DNA of 64,000 bases, taken from positions 27,995 through 91,994 of the forward strand of contig JBAZWJ010000017.1 of assembly GCA_041660385.1 (NCBI GenBank), given 5' to 3'. The DNA is from DYJE01 sp041660385. GTDB taxonomy: Bacteria; Desulfobacterota; Desulfobacteria; Desulfobacterales; Desulfolunaceae. The notes below the pieces were generated by a model. The model saw only the letters and a list, made by a program, of their open reading frames with translations, had not been told where the DNA came from and ran no database searches. Below, piece after piece: positions 25,914 through 34,832 of the stretch. Each line of letters starts with the position of its first letter. Position 1 is the first letter of the stretch. The translations under genes and the position numbers were made by a program.

Positions 25914-25955
25914 CCCTCTCCATGACAACGGGGGTTTTCATGGGGAGGGCTTTTA
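25914..25955 (+). terminator. Intrinsic terminator of the acyl-CoA gene set
   Basis: CCCTCTCCATGA (25914-25925) pairs with TCATGGGGAGGG (25938-25949) and is followed by CTTTT. It lies 122 bp after the nitroreductase stop. The short T-run makes it a moderate candidate. Confidence 0.6.
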
Positions 25956-26079
25956 AGAAAAATGAACGTTGAACATCAAACATTTAACCCTATAAAGTTT
26001 CTGAGCAAAAAAGCCGATATCATATAAGCGGGACTCTGTTGTCTGTGCAGAATATCAACCCCATCGATTGTTGAACGTT

Positions 26080-26859
26080 ATGGCCCTTTCTTCAGTATCA
26101 CTGACGGATTCGTCAGTCCAAGCTAACTCAATTCGTAAGGATACGCCTGCCCGTTCGGACGGCAACGCGAAAACTTCTCTGGAATCACGTGATCAAATCG
26201 AACAGAAAAGCCAGAACCGTGACAAGGTAACCATTGGTTCTTCTGACAAGGAAATGGAAGAAGTTACCTATTTGCCACCAGGCATGAAAATGCAAGAAAC
26301 AGAAAAATCAGACAATCCCTCGTCCATAAATGAAAACGAGAAACAATCTGAAGGAGATGATGAAACTGAAGACGCAAATGAGCCAACATCCATTTCAGGT
26401 GATTCCGAATTCAGTGAAGAAGAACTACAGGAAATTTCAAAACTCCAGGCACGTGATAATGAAGTCAAAGCCCATGAGCAAGCCCATATCGCCTCAGGTG
26501 GCCAGTATGTGCGGGGCGGGGCCCATTTCGAATATCAAACAGGGCCTGATGGTGAGAAGTATGCCGTGGGTGGTGAAGTCAGCATTGATGTTTCAAAAGA
26601 ATCAGGGGATCCTCAAGCCACCATCTCCAAAATGCAGGTGGTGATCCGTGCGGCTTTAGCCCCTGCCAACCCTTCGTCTCAGGACAGATCGGTTGCAGCA
26701 CAAGCCACCAGAATTGAAAGTGAGGCAAGAGCCGAGGCTGTCAGTTCCGGCGCCTATTCCAAATCAACTTTTAAAACCCGTACCGATGAAGAACAATCCG
26801 ATAGTACTTCCAGTGAATCGCCTTCCGGCAATACGCCAAAAATCGACCTGTTCGCATAG
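26080..26859 (+). CDS. Putative HExxH metalloprotease-like protein (SprA-related family)
   Basis: 259 residues from the ATG at 26080; in-frame TTG codons at 26068 and 26071 are alternatives, and no ribosome site is strong. The first 125 residues are low-complexity, acidic and Ser/Glu-rich. The C-terminal part has EVKAHEQAHI (an HExxH zinc-binding motif), followed by GGQYVRGGAHFEYQTGPDG and a conserved tail (AALAPANPSSQDRSVAAQAT) that characterise the SprA-related/CJM1_0395 putative metalloprotease family. No signal peptide is visible. The cellular role of the family is unknown; here the gene stands alone between terminator-like DNA and a small Cys-rich gene. Confidence 0.8.
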   Translation: MALSSVSLTDSSVQANSIRKDTPARSDGNAKTSLESRDQIEQKSQNRDKVTIGSSDKEMEEVTYLPPGMKMQETEKSDNPSSINENEKQSEGDDETEDANEPTSISGDSEFSEEELQEISKLQARDNEVKAHEQAHIASGGQYVRGGAHFEYQTGPDGEKYAVGGEVSIDVSKESGDPQATISKMQVVIRAALAPANPSSQDRSVAAQATRIESEARAEAVSSGAYSKSTFKTRTDEEQSDSTSSESPSGNTPKIDLFA

Positions 26860-26976
26860 CCTGAACAAACCAAACACCTTCAAAATCGATCAGGAAAGTA
26901 ACACATTGTTAATTTGAGTGGGTTATGGTATAAAAAAGGCATTAATGCTTGTTTTCGCGAAGGAAATATCAGAAAG

Positions 26977-27180
26977 ATGTCTGAAAAAAATCCTGAGTGT
27001 CCGCTGTACAACCCTTCGAATTGCAAAGAGTACTGCAATCCGAAAGTCTGTGCTTTTGTAAAGAAAGATAAAATCTGCCTGAAAAAAAGAAAGCCGGAGT
27101 CTTCAGCAAAACACCCATCAGTACCGACTGAATCAAACAACGAAGTATTAGAAATCTGCCAGGTAAAACTTTCGGAATAA
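26977..27180 (+). CDS. Small Cys-rich protein
   Basis: A 67-residue protein starting MSEKNPECPLYNPSNC. The ATG at 26977 is preferred over a TTG-initiated longer frame because AAGGAAA precedes it. Five cysteines cluster in the first half (C-x7-C-x3-C-x4-C-x8-C), enough for a metal-binding knuckle. The tail is Lys/Ser-rich. I do not recognise a family. It is convergent with algH, ending 9 bp from it. Small size makes coding status less certain. Confidence 0.55.
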   Translation: MSEKNPECPLYNPSNCKEYCNPKVCAFVKKDKICLKKRKPESSAKHPSVPTESNNEVLEICQVKLSE

Positions 27181-27188
27181 AATTCTGA

Positions 27189-27770
27189 TTAAGCGTTTCC
27201 CGAACCTGAATTCAAAAGAAGCGGATCAATCTCCATACTTTTTAACGCTTCATCCCAGCAATCTTCCGCATCCACATTAAAAATGATTTTTTCGGAAACC
27301 TCCAGGGTCAGCCAGGAATTTTCCGTGAGCTCACGTTCCAGTTGTCCCGGTCCCCAGCCTGCGCAACCAATCATCATTCTGGCTTTGTGTGGCCCGGTAC
27401 CCACAGCCAGGGCTTCCAGAAGATCAACGGTATTGGTCATGGCAAGGGTCGGCGTGATTGGCAGTGTGCCTCGCCAGCCAAAGGGAGGACCGTGAAGAAT
27501 GTAGATTTCTTCTGTCTGAACAGGACCGCCCATGTAAATCGGAGTTTTCCCTGTTTTTTCATTCACCGCCATATTGAATTCCTTGAAGATCTGCTCGATA
27601 ACAACAACCGGATGGGGTCGATTGATGATAAGTCCCAGCGCCCCATCGGCTGTATGTTCACAGATCAAGGTTACGGTCTTGGAAAAATTCGGGTCCGCAA
27701 GTTCAGGCATGGCAATGATGAAATGACCTTTGAATGACATAAACCCGGTTTTTTCAAGATCATCTTCCAT
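27189..27770 (-). CDS. algH: YqgE/AlgH family protein
   Basis: Cytosolic protein of 193 residues in the AlgH/YqgE family, whose biochemical role is unknown. The ATG at 27770 is chosen because GAGG lies six bases upstream and the result matches the family length; a frame to 27917 lies inside manC. Family marks are GHFIIAMPELADPNFSKTVT at the start, GALGLIINRP, YMGGPVQTEEIYILHG and ARMMIGCAGWGPGQLE. It overlaps the 3' end of manC by 11 bp, so the two are translationally coupled. This is interesting because alginate regulation gave AlgH its name, though that link is historical. Confidence 0.92.
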   Translation of the reverse strand: MEDDLEKTGFMSFKGHFIIAMPELADPNFSKTVTLICEHTADGALGLIINRPHPVVVIEQIFKEFNMAVNEKTGKTPIYMGGPVQTEEIYILHGPPFGWRGTLPITPTLAMTNTVDLLEALAVGTGPHKARMMIGCAGWGPGQLERELTENSWLTLEVSEKIIFNVDAEDCWDEALKSMEIDPLLLNSGSGNA

Positions 27771-29181
27771 ACACATCCTCGAATCGAACGATATCATCTT
27801 CTCCCAGATAGCTTCCGGACTGAACCTCAATGAGTTCCAGATCAATTCGTCCCGGGTTTTCAAGACGATGAACCACACCCAGAGGGATATAGGTGGATTC
27901 GTCTTCCTTGAGAACAAATTCTTCTTTACCTTTTGTCACAATGGCCGTTCCACGAACAACGACCCAGTGTTCGGCTCTGTGAAAATGTTTTTGAAGGGAA
28001 AGACGTGCACCTGGTTTCACGGTGATTCGCTTGACCTGGAAGTTACTTGAAAGATCAATGCCTTCGTATGACCCCCAAGGCCTGTAAACTTTTTTATGCG
28101 TCGCCGCTTCTTCTCTCATCACATTTTTGAGCTGGGACACGATTTTCTTCACTTCCTGAACACGGTCACGGGGAGCGATGAGAACGGCGTCAGCTGTTTC
28201 AACCACCACATGGTTTTCAAGACCCACCGCAGCAATCATGCGGCTTTCAGCATGAAGAAAGGAATTTTTCACATCATGGGTCAGAACGTCTCCATGGATC
28301 ACATTTCCCTCCCCATCCTTTTTCCCCACCTGCCAGAGGGCGTCCCAGGAACCCAGATCATTCCATCCTGCCGAAAGCGGAATCATGGCACCCCTGTCTG
28401 TTCGTTCCATGACTGCGTAATCTATGGAATCACTGGGACAGGCTGAAAAACATTCTTTGTTCAACCTGAAAAAATCAAGATCCTTTCTTCCCTGCGCAAC
28501 CGATTTGCGACAGGCTGAAACGATATCGGGCACAAACCGCTCAAGTTCGGCAAGAACGCGGTCCGCCTTGAACATGAACATTCCGCTGTTCCAGCAGTAT
28601 TCGCCGGATTTCAGATAACATTCAGCCGTTGCTGCATCGGGTTTTTCCACGAATTCTGAAATAAGCACCGCATCACCGGCCTGATGATCACCCGGAAGGT
28701 TTTCACCTTTACGGATATACCCGTAACCTGTTTCAGGAGCTTTAGGAACGATACCAAAGGTGATCAGGTAATCGTTTTTCGCAAGATCCACACCTGTTTT
28801 TATAGCTTCATGAAGGGCTTTCACTTCTTCGATATTATGATCGGCTGGCAACACCATAAGAATGGCTTCATTGGATACTTCAAGGGCTTTTATGGCGGCC
28901 ACCGCCACAGCAGGGGCCGTGTTCCTGCCTATGGGTTCAAGAACAATATCCGCATCGGAAACACCGATAGCCCGAAGTTGTTCGGCCACCATGAACCGAT
29001 GATCATCATTACAAATCACAAGGGGTTTCCCCACGTTTTCGAAACTCATCAACCGAAGCACCGTATTCTGGAGCATGGTCTTTTCATCCACCAGGCTCAG
29101 AAGCTGTTTGGGGTATTGTTCACGGGAAAGGGGCCAAAGTCTTGTCCCTGATCCACCGGCTAAAATCACTGGAATGATCAT
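27760..29181 (-). CDS. manC: Mannose-1-phosphate guanylyltransferase / mannose-6-phosphate isomerase
   Basis: Bifunctional enzyme of 473 residues that makes GDP-mannose for surface polysaccharides. The N-terminal nucleotidyltransferase has ILAGGSGTRLWPLSREQYPK and the FVEKPDAATA product-binding loop. The C-terminal cupin-type isomerase domain (about 345-470) has RPWGSYEGID, KPGARLSLQKHFHRAEHWVV and IPLGVVHRLENPG with the expected metal-binding His/Glu. Length and order match type II ManC. It overlaps algH downstream. No glycosyltransferases are nearby, so it probably supplies a cell-wide pool. Confidence 0.96.
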   Translation of the reverse strand: MIIPVILAGGSGTRLWPLSREQYPKQLLSLVDEKTMLQNTVLRLMSFENVGKPLVICNDDHRFMVAEQLRAIGVSDADIVLEPIGRNTAPAVAVAAIKALEVSNEAILMVLPADHNIEEVKALHEAIKTGVDLAKNDYLITFGIVPKAPETGYGYIRKGENLPGDHQAGDAVLISEFVEKPDAATAECYLKSGEYCWNSGMFMFKADRVLAELERFVPDIVSACRKSVAQGRKDLDFFRLNKECFSACPSDSIDYAVMERTDRGAMIPLSAGWNDLGSWDALWQVGKKDGEGNVIHGDVLTHDVKNSFLHAESRMIAAVGLENHVVVETADAVLIAPRDRVQEVKKIVSQLKNVMREEAATHKKVYRPWGSYEGIDLSSNFQVKRITVKPGARLSLQKHFHRAEHWVVVRGTAIVTKGKEEFVLKEDESTYIPLGVVHRLENPGRIDLELIEVQSGSYLGEDDIVRFEDVYGR

Positions 29182-29371
29182 TTTATATCCTCATTTATAA
29201 TCAATTGTCATTTTACATGGACTGAGACACGCTCAGACAGGAGCATTTGAAGAAATATCAAAGCATACTCCCGGCAATTAGTCCATAGCCATCATGCTGA
29301 TGATGAAATCAAATCAGAATCAGAATAAACTCATAACACAACTTATGAAGAGGCGATCCATACTTTTTTTA

Positions 29372-29401
29372 TTGACTCTGCCAGCGACTCTGACTTAATT
29401 A
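29372..29401 (+). promoter_or_regulatory. Possible promoter of the lipoprotein gene
   Basis: TTGACT at 29372 is separated by 17-18 bp from TTAATT/TAATTA at 29395-29401, 44 bp before the start codon. The -10 match is weak. The rest of the 263-bp divergent gap to manC shows nothing distinctive. Confidence 0.3.
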
Positions 29402-29444
29402 CTTAGCATGTGTTAAATATATTTCGATAACAGGAGTTCAAGGC

Positions 29445-30221
29445 ATGATAAAACAGATCCGTCCATGGGGCTTATGGATTTTGCTACCATTTGTAACTCT
29501 TTCATTTCTTACCGGATGCGACAACAGTGGCTATGGCATGCCTGATCCCTATGTCATCACCGGCACGGTCAGCAATGGAGAAATTGTGGAAGGAACGGTT
29601 CATGCCCAGTCCTTCAAACGAAATGATCGTTATGAAGCGCCCATTGATGCCAACACAGGCACCTATTCGCTGAGCATTACAAAGCCCGACCCGCCCTATA
29701 TCCTCTGGGCTGAAATCAACGGTGCAAGAACGCTGCACTCCTACACTCCCGGAACACGAAATACAGATAATCCGGAAGATGTCAAAGAACAAACGGTCAA
29801 CATCAACCCCATTACGGACATGATCATGAGTCTCGCTTATCTGGAAGACACAGCAGAACGGTTCAGCGTAGAACCAGGAGGTCATCTTCCCGTCTTAACC
29901 GAAATCGATTATTTTCAATCTGAAATGGAAAAACTTTTCGAAGACATGTTCGAGGATATTTGTCTGGATGAAGGCTTCAATCTCTTTCACGATGACTGGT
30001 CGGAATTAATCGATTCGTTGTTCACGTCACTCACAGTCACCTACCTGAACAACGACGATGAAAGGGCCGTCATTCTTAAAGGCGGGTCTCAATCGTATTA
30101 CGCTTACGACTTTGAAGAAGATAAAAAAACCTTTTCGGTTGATTCGGATGATGCTGCCCACCTGATATTCCTCCTTACGGGCATTGATCCTCCATGTGAC
30201 AATACAAAATCATTGCCGTAA
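29445..30221 (+). CDS. Predicted lipoprotein
   Basis: Exported lipoprotein of 258 residues. The N-terminus has a basic start, a hydrophobic core and the lipobox SFLTGC with Cys near residue 25. Mature residues about 36-105 look like a carboxypeptidase-regulatory-type Ig fold (VITGTVSNGEIVEGTVHAQS, TGTYSLSI). The C-terminal half is acidic and helical without recognisable motifs. ACAGGAG precedes the start closely. Function unknown; it is flanked by a palindromic repeat on its 3' side. Confidence 0.75.
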   Translation: MIKQIRPWGLWILLPFVTLSFLTGCDNSGYGMPDPYVITGTVSNGEIVEGTVHAQSFKRNDRYEAPIDANTGTYSLSITKPDPPYILWAEINGARTLHSYTPGTRNTDNPEDVKEQTVNINPITDMIMSLAYLEDTAERFSVEPGGHLPVLTEIDYFQSEMEKLFEDMFEDICLDEGFNLFHDDWSELIDSLFTSLTVTYLNNDDERAVILKGGSQSYYAYDFEEDKKTFSVDSDDAAHLIFLLTGIDPPCDNTKSLP

Positions 30222-30242
30222 CATAATAACCGACGAAATTTT

Positions 30243-30329
30243 GTAGGGGCGACCCGCGGTCGCCCAAACCGCTATACAAAAACATTATAGCGACGCCAGC
30301 AGGGCGACCGGCAGGTCGGTCGCCCCTAC
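30243..30329. repeat. GTAGGGGCGACC inverted repeat, about 87 bp
   Basis: GTAGGGGCGACCCGCGGTCG at the left is mirrored by GGTCGGTCGCCCCTAC at the right, with an AT-rich centre. Flanks CGACGAA (left) and CGGTCATC (right) are shared with the copies at 31496 and 51008. It sits between the convergent lipoprotein and cobD genes and could serve as a shared transcription barrier. Confidence 0.85.
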
Positions 30330-30331
30330 GG

Positions 30332-31408
30332 TCATCCCCATGATTGTTTCAAATAATGACTGAGCCTCATGTTGGTTTCACGGTCCTTCAATGAAAACCG
30401 CACATAACGTGCGTCAAGTCCTGTAAAATTCGAGCAGTTTCTTATTAAAATTTTCTGCTCAAGCAAAGCATTGCAAAGGTCCGTAGCCATGAAAGGCTCC
30501 TGGAGCTTTGCAAGAACGAAATATGTCGAGCCCGGATAACAGGCCACTCGTGATTCCGAAGCAATCGAGTCCAGAAACACCTGCTTTTCATGCTGGACAA
30601 AGACTCGCGTTTCTTTAAGAAATTCATCCACTATGGTTCTATTTTCAAGAACAAATTCCACTGCTGCCTGTGCAAGTGCGTTAACGCTCCATGGCAGAAT
30701 CAGCGGTTCAAACCGGTAAATCATCGTGACCGGTGCCAGAAGAAATCCCACCCGAAGCCCGGGAATCCTGAAAACTTTTGACATGGAATTCAGAACCAGC
30801 ACATTGGGCAGTTTGAAATTTATGGCACTTTCGCTGTAACTGTCTCGTGCAAAGGGCAGATAGGATTCGTCTATGACAAAATAGGTTTCCGGATGGGACC
30901 GGCAGAGTTCTTCAAGTTCGCCATTATCCCACAGTACACCCGTAGGATTGTTGGGATTACAGATAAACACCGTGTCCACTTTGGAAACAGCCTTGTTCAG
31001 TTCTTCCGGATCAGGTCTGAATCCATCGGATTCTTTCGTTATAAAAATCTGGCAATCGGCGTGATGCATGGCGCAGGCGTCGTTGTAATCTGCATAACTG
31101 GGACCAACCACCAGAGCTTTTTGTGTCTCAAGTGCCCGTGGAATACTGTAAATAAACTGGGTGGTTCCGTTGCCCGCAAGAACGCATTCATGCGCAATAC
31201 CGTAACGATCAGCCAGCATGGATGTGATTTTCTTTGAATTCACTTCGGGCAAGCTGATGATGGTGTCCATGTTGTCTTTCAGGTGCTGAACAAGACCCGG
31301 CGGTGGTCCCAGGGGATTAAGATTGCTGCTCATGTCAATGATGTCTGAAGGATTGCATCCTAAGCGTTCTGCCACATCGAAAATATTTCCGCCGTGTCCG
31401 ATGATCAT
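30332..31408 (-). CDS. cobD: Threonine-phosphate decarboxylase-type aminotransferase
   Basis: PLP enzyme of 358 residues, probably making (R)-1-amino-2-propanol phosphate for the cobalamin nucleotide loop. The start IIGHGGNIFDVAERLG and DMSSNLNPLG are typical of CobD/CobC. CNPNNPTGVLWD binds the cofactor phosphate, and the Schiff-base Lys is in LNSMSKVFRIPGLRVGFL near 210. It belongs to the histidinol-phosphate aminotransferase family, and context decides the call. It is the last gene of the cobalamin regulon, separated from cobS by a repeat-filled gap. CbiB, which would use its product, is not in the window. Confidence 0.9.
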   Translation of the reverse strand: MIIGHGGNIFDVAERLGCNPSDIIDMSSNLNPLGPPPGLVQHLKDNMDTIISLPEVNSKKITSMLADRYGIAHECVLAGNGTTQFIYSIPRALETQKALVVGPSYADYNDACAMHHADCQIFITKESDGFRPDPEELNKAVSKVDTVFICNPNNPTGVLWDNGELEELCRSHPETYFVIDESYLPFARDSYSESAINFKLPNVLVLNSMSKVFRIPGLRVGFLLAPVTMIYRFEPLILPWSVNALAQAAVEFVLENRTIVDEFLKETRVFVQHEKQVFLDSIASESRVACYPGSTYFVLAKLQEPFMATDLCNALLEQKILIRNCSNFTGLDARYVRFSLKDRETNMRLSHYLKQSWG

Positions 31409-31495
31409 GAAAGCGTCTCCGGTTGGTTGTTGGTTATTTGAATTTGTGTTCTATATCCAAGCCGGTTCCTTAACATATGGAACCGACGAATCATT

Positions 31496-31582
31496 GTAGG
31501 GACGACCTGCGGTCGTCCGAATCGATATGTAAAAAACGTTTATGGTGATGCGGACTGAGGGCGACCAGCAGGTCGCCCCTAC
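31496..31582. repeat. GTAGGGGCGACC inverted repeat, about 87 bp
   Basis: GTAGGGACGACCTGCGGTCG at the left pairs with GCAGGTCGCCCCTAC at the right. The centre AAACGTTTATGGTGATGCGG matches the copy at 51008. It lies between cobD and cobS. Confidence 0.85.
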
Positions 31583-31622
31583 GGTCATCGCATAAATCAA
31601 AATGGGCGATTACGATAAACCT

Positions 31623-31654
31623 GTAGGATGGGTGGAGCCAAAGCGTAACCCATC
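31623..31654. repeat. GTAGGATGGGTGGAGCCAAA repeat (short copy)
   Basis: GTAGGATGGGTGGAGCCAAA followed by GCGTAACCCATC ends ten bases before the cobS stop. The same sequence occurs at 41529-41603 in both orientations. GATGGGT at each end can pair. Confidence 0.75.
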
Positions 31655-31663
31655 AAATTCCGT

Positions 31664-32416
31664 CTATCCCATCACCAATACTAAAAACAGCACCGATTCC
31701 CCCACTTCCACCATGGCTCCCAGCATGTCTCCGGTGATACAGCCCATTTTCTTCCTGTAATAGCCCAGCAGTGCCGTCACCATCAAAATAAATGCCAGAT
31801 TCAGAACAATCCCTTTAAATCCAAGGCCAAATGACAAGACAACAGGAAACGCCATCCAGGCAAAGTCGCTGACTGACAGGGCTTTATCAAAATGGCCTTT
31901 GCCCGTTCCTTCGGCTCGTCCATAGGGAAGAAACCGGATGCCGAAAAGGAGACTTGATCGGGCGTAAGCAGGTACAAGTAAAAGTATCAGCGACCGGTCA
32001 AGTCCCGCTCCCTGAAGAGAACCGATTCCGGCCCATTTGGTTGAAAGACCGCAGAACAGAGCCACAACACCCATGGCTCCAATGCGGCTGTCTTTCATGA
32101 TTTCCAGCATCCGCTCTCTTGACCGGTGGCTGAAAAAGCCGTCTGCCGTATCGGCAAGGCCATCAAGGTGGAAAGCACCTGTGATAACAATCAAAAAAAT
32201 CACATCAAGCAGCGCAGCAACATCCGGGTTCCATAAAACTCTGACCGCCGCATCAAAACAGGCAAGAAGCCCGCCCACGATAAGTCCGACAACCGGGAAA
32301 AAAGGCGTCATCCCGGCAGGGCTGTAGGTATAGTTCAGAACAGTGGGAAGAACCGTTATAAATCCTAAGGCTGAAAGAAAACGATCTTTGATCGTCAGAG
32401 TCTTTTCTCCGTTCAC
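31664..32416 (-). CDS. cobS: Adenosylcobinamide-GDP ribazoletransferase
   Basis: Membrane enzyme of 250 residues that joins alpha-ribazole (phosphate) to adenosylcobinamide-GDP, the last step of cobalamin assembly. The diagnostic segment is GAFHLDGLADTADGFFSHRSRERMLEIMKDSRIG split over residues about 80-113, containing the metal-binding Asp cluster. Six or so hydrophobic segments are spread through the protein. Its start overlaps the cobU stop by ATGA. The lower-ligand activation gene cobT is not nearby. Confidence 0.95.
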   Translation of the reverse strand: MNGEKTLTIKDRFLSALGFITVLPTVLNYTYSPAGMTPFFPVVGLIVGGLLACFDAAVRVLWNPDVAALLDVIFLIVITGAFHLDGLADTADGFFSHRSRERMLEIMKDSRIGAMGVVALFCGLSTKWAGIGSLQGAGLDRSLILLLVPAYARSSLLFGIRFLPYGRAEGTGKGHFDKALSVSDFAWMAFPVVLSFGLGFKGIVLNLAFILMVTALLGYYRKKMGCITGDMLGAMVEVGESVLFLVLVMG

Positions 32417-32955
32417 ATTGCCGCCTTTCCTTTGAGTGTCATGGGAATGCCCGCAAAAGTGACCACCACCCGATCCAACTCTGACGCCACAATCTGGTTG
32501 ACGATGCCCTGAACATCACGAAACATCCGGGCCAGCTTGTTTTCAGGGACAATTCCGGCCCCCACTTCATTGGATACGGCCACAACCGGACAGCCTGCCT
32601 GCTTTATCTCGCCGCAGAGTTCCCTTGTCTTTTCAAGGATATGGGGCTGTTCCATGTCTTCCATGATCATATTGGTCACCCAGAGCGTCAGGCAATCGAG
32701 AAGAATCACTCCGTGATCTGAGCTTTTCTGCCTGATGATTTCTGCAATATCAAGGGGTGTTTCAACAGTGAACCAGGTTCTGTCCCTGTCGTCCTGATGG
32801 CGCCTCACCCTGTCCCGCATTTCCTGGTCCAGAGGCACACAGGTGGCAAGGTAAAGTCGTCTGCCAGGTGTCAATGATTCGGCCAGTTTCTGGGCGTATC
32901 GGCTTTTTCCGCTTTTGCATCCGCCAAGAACAAATGTATGTTCATGTCTGGTCAT
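32413..32955 (-). CDS. cobU: Adenosylcobinamide kinase / guanylyltransferase
   Basis: Bifunctional enzyme of 180 residues that phosphorylates and guanylylates adenosylcobinamide. P-loop GGCKSGKSRYA is at residues 9-19, and ATCVPLDQEMRDRVRRHQ carries the GMP-accepting His. Later come LLDCLTLWVTNM and VSNEVGAGIVPENKLARMFRD. The ATG at 32955 is preferred over the longer 32991 frame, giving a 14-bp overlap with cobQ and placing the P-loop as in other CobU proteins. It overlaps cobS by 4 bp. Confidence 0.95.
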   Translation of the reverse strand: MTRHEHTFVLGGCKSGKSRYAQKLAESLTPGRRLYLATCVPLDQEMRDRVRRHQDDRDRTWFTVETPLDIAEIIRQKSSDHGVILLDCLTLWVTNMIMEDMEQPHILEKTRELCGEIKQAGCPVVAVSNEVGAGIVPENKLARMFRDVQGIVNQIVASELDRVVVTFAGIPMTLKGKAAM

Positions 32956-34459
32956 GGTGTACCCACCCTTTGATGTGTTCAAGATCCACATGATTCATCA
33001 CATGGTCCAGCAGAAGATCGTATTCTTTTTCTCTAACGGTTAGTCCACCTGTTTCAGGAACAGAAATGTGTGGCAGTCCCATGCGGGATAAAACACCTTT
33101 CAGGATGTCCGGGCAGTCGAACAGACCGTGCATGTATGTCCCTATCACGTTCATCGTGTCCGAAACGCACCCGTCCTCATCGCTGCATGACATGTTGTTT
33201 CGCCGGCTCACATCGAAAAGAGCCCGCCCACCGTTCCGTGTGGTTCTTCCCATATGGATTTCATAGCCGGAACCTTGTCTCCCATCCCATGAAAACCGGC
33301 TGAGGGTAGTTGTTTTCGGCTCTTCCATCACCGTTTCCACAGGCAGCAGATCAAGACCTTTTGAACTTCCCGGATTCCCTTCAAAACCTTCCGGGTCATG
33401 GAGAACGGTGCCCAGCATCTGATAACCACCGCAGATACCCAGCACAGCCCCTCCGTTTTCCGCATAACAGCGTATGGCAGAAGCCCAGCTTTTGTCAAAA
33501 AGCCAGGTCAGATCGGATCGTGTGTTTTTCGATCCCGGCACAATCACACCTGCGTAGGTTGAAAGATCATCAGGGTTTTCCGTGAAAAAAACATCAAGCC
33601 CAGACAGATCAAAAAACGGGTCAAAGTCAGTAAAATTGGAAATATGGGGAAGACGGACAATGGCAATGGCCGGGTTTCCTGATCCTGGACCTGGCTTATT
33701 TACCGGTTTTTCGATCACCACCGAATCTTCGGCCTGAATACGAAAATGATCGAACCAGGGCAGAACACCCAGAACCTTTTTACCTGTTTTTTCTTCAATA
33801 TACGTCACACCATCATTAAAAAGCTTTATATCTCCCCTGAAACGATTGATCACAAATCCTTTGATCCTGTCTTTCAGATGATCAGGCAGACAGCATAACG
33901 TCCCCACAATCTGTCCGAAAACACCGCCCCGGTGGATATCCGCCACAAGAATCACCGGTGCTTCGGCATATTCAGCGATTCTGAAGTTCACGATGTCATG
34001 GGCCATGAGGTTCACTTCGGCACAGGAACCGGCTCCTTCGATCACCACCACGTCATTGGCACTCCGCAAACGATCAAGGGCATCTGTTGCCGCTTTGAAG
34101 TGCCTTTCCTTTTTCACGTGGTACTCGGAAGCCGTGTTGTTTTCAATGGCCTTACCCAGAACCACCACTTGAGAACCCACATCGCTGGTGGGTTTCAAAA
34201 GAATGGGGTTCATATCCACATGGGGAACAATACCGGCCGCTTCAGCCTGGACGATCTGCGCCCTGCCCATCTCAAGCCCTTCTGCGGTTATCCCCGAATT
34301 ATTGGACATGTTCTGAGCCTTGAACGGCGCAACCCGCAGCCCCAACCTCATGAAATACCTGCACAGAGCCGTGGTCACAATGCTCTTTCCCACATCCGAC
34401 CCGGTTCCGAACACAGCGATGCAGGCGGCTGGTTGTTTGTGATTATCTTTTGCCATCAT
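32942..34459 (-). CDS. cobQ: Cobyric acid synthase
   Basis: Glutamine-dependent amidase of 505 residues that adds four amides to adenosylcobyrinic a,c-diamide. The N-terminus has the ATP-binding loop VFGTGSDVGKSIVTTALCR and later PFKAQNMSNNSG. The C-terminal class I-like glutaminase domain has GVIVPGSKNTRSDL and LGICGGYQMLG with the nucleophilic Cys near 343, and YMHGLFD with the catalytic His near the end. Also called CbiP. It lies after a repeat-filled gap of 489 bp that separates it from cobO. Confidence 0.96.
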   Translation of the reverse strand: MMAKDNHKQPAACIAVFGTGSDVGKSIVTTALCRYFMRLGLRVAPFKAQNMSNNSGITAEGLEMGRAQIVQAEAAGIVPHVDMNPILLKPTSDVGSQVVVLGKAIENNTASEYHVKKERHFKAATDALDRLRSANDVVVIEGAGSCAEVNLMAHDIVNFRIAEYAEAPVILVADIHRGGVFGQIVGTLCCLPDHLKDRIKGFVINRFRGDIKLFNDGVTYIEEKTGKKVLGVLPWFDHFRIQAEDSVVIEKPVNKPGPGSGNPAIAIVRLPHISNFTDFDPFFDLSGLDVFFTENPDDLSTYAGVIVPGSKNTRSDLTWLFDKSWASAIRCYAENGGAVLGICGGYQMLGTVLHDPEGFEGNPGSSKGLDLLPVETVMEEPKTTTLSRFSWDGRQGSGYEIHMGRTTRNGGRALFDVSRRNNMSCSDEDGCVSDTMNVIGTYMHGLFDCPDILKGVLSRMGLPHISVPETGGLTVREKEYDLLLDHVMNHVDLEHIKGWVHHDQT

Positions 34460-34520
34460 ATTTATATCCGTTCAGTTTTTTTCAAACCAGACCATACCCG
34501 ATAATATGCGTCAGACCCTC

Positions 34521-34670
34521 GTAGGTCGGGTAGAGGGACGAAACCCGACAAATGACCCGATCCTTAAAATAATCGGACGTTTTTCTGTATCAGTGGTCAA
34601 CCTTGAATAGAACAAAACCTCTGTCTCAATGACCAGCACCCGTCGGATTTCGTTCCTCTATCCGACCTAC
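34521..34670. repeat. 150-bp dispersed repeat, copy 2 (inverted relative to copy 1)
   Basis: GTAGGTCGGGTAGAGGGACG at the left and TCCGACCTAC at the right are complementary ends. The full length is the reverse complement of the element at 13018-13168 with scattered mismatches. It lies in the cobO-cobQ gap. Confidence 0.85.
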
Positions 34671-34832
34671 TCGTTTCTCAAACTCTGAATCATCGTTCGA
34701 CAGCATTGAGATCCAAAGGTTATCTAATCTTTATACCGACAAGATTTTCTTGCCATGCTGCCATATTGGATAAAGTCAGAACGAAAAACATCGCAAACTC
34801 AAAAAATGTCTGACCAATGGCACAGCAACCAT

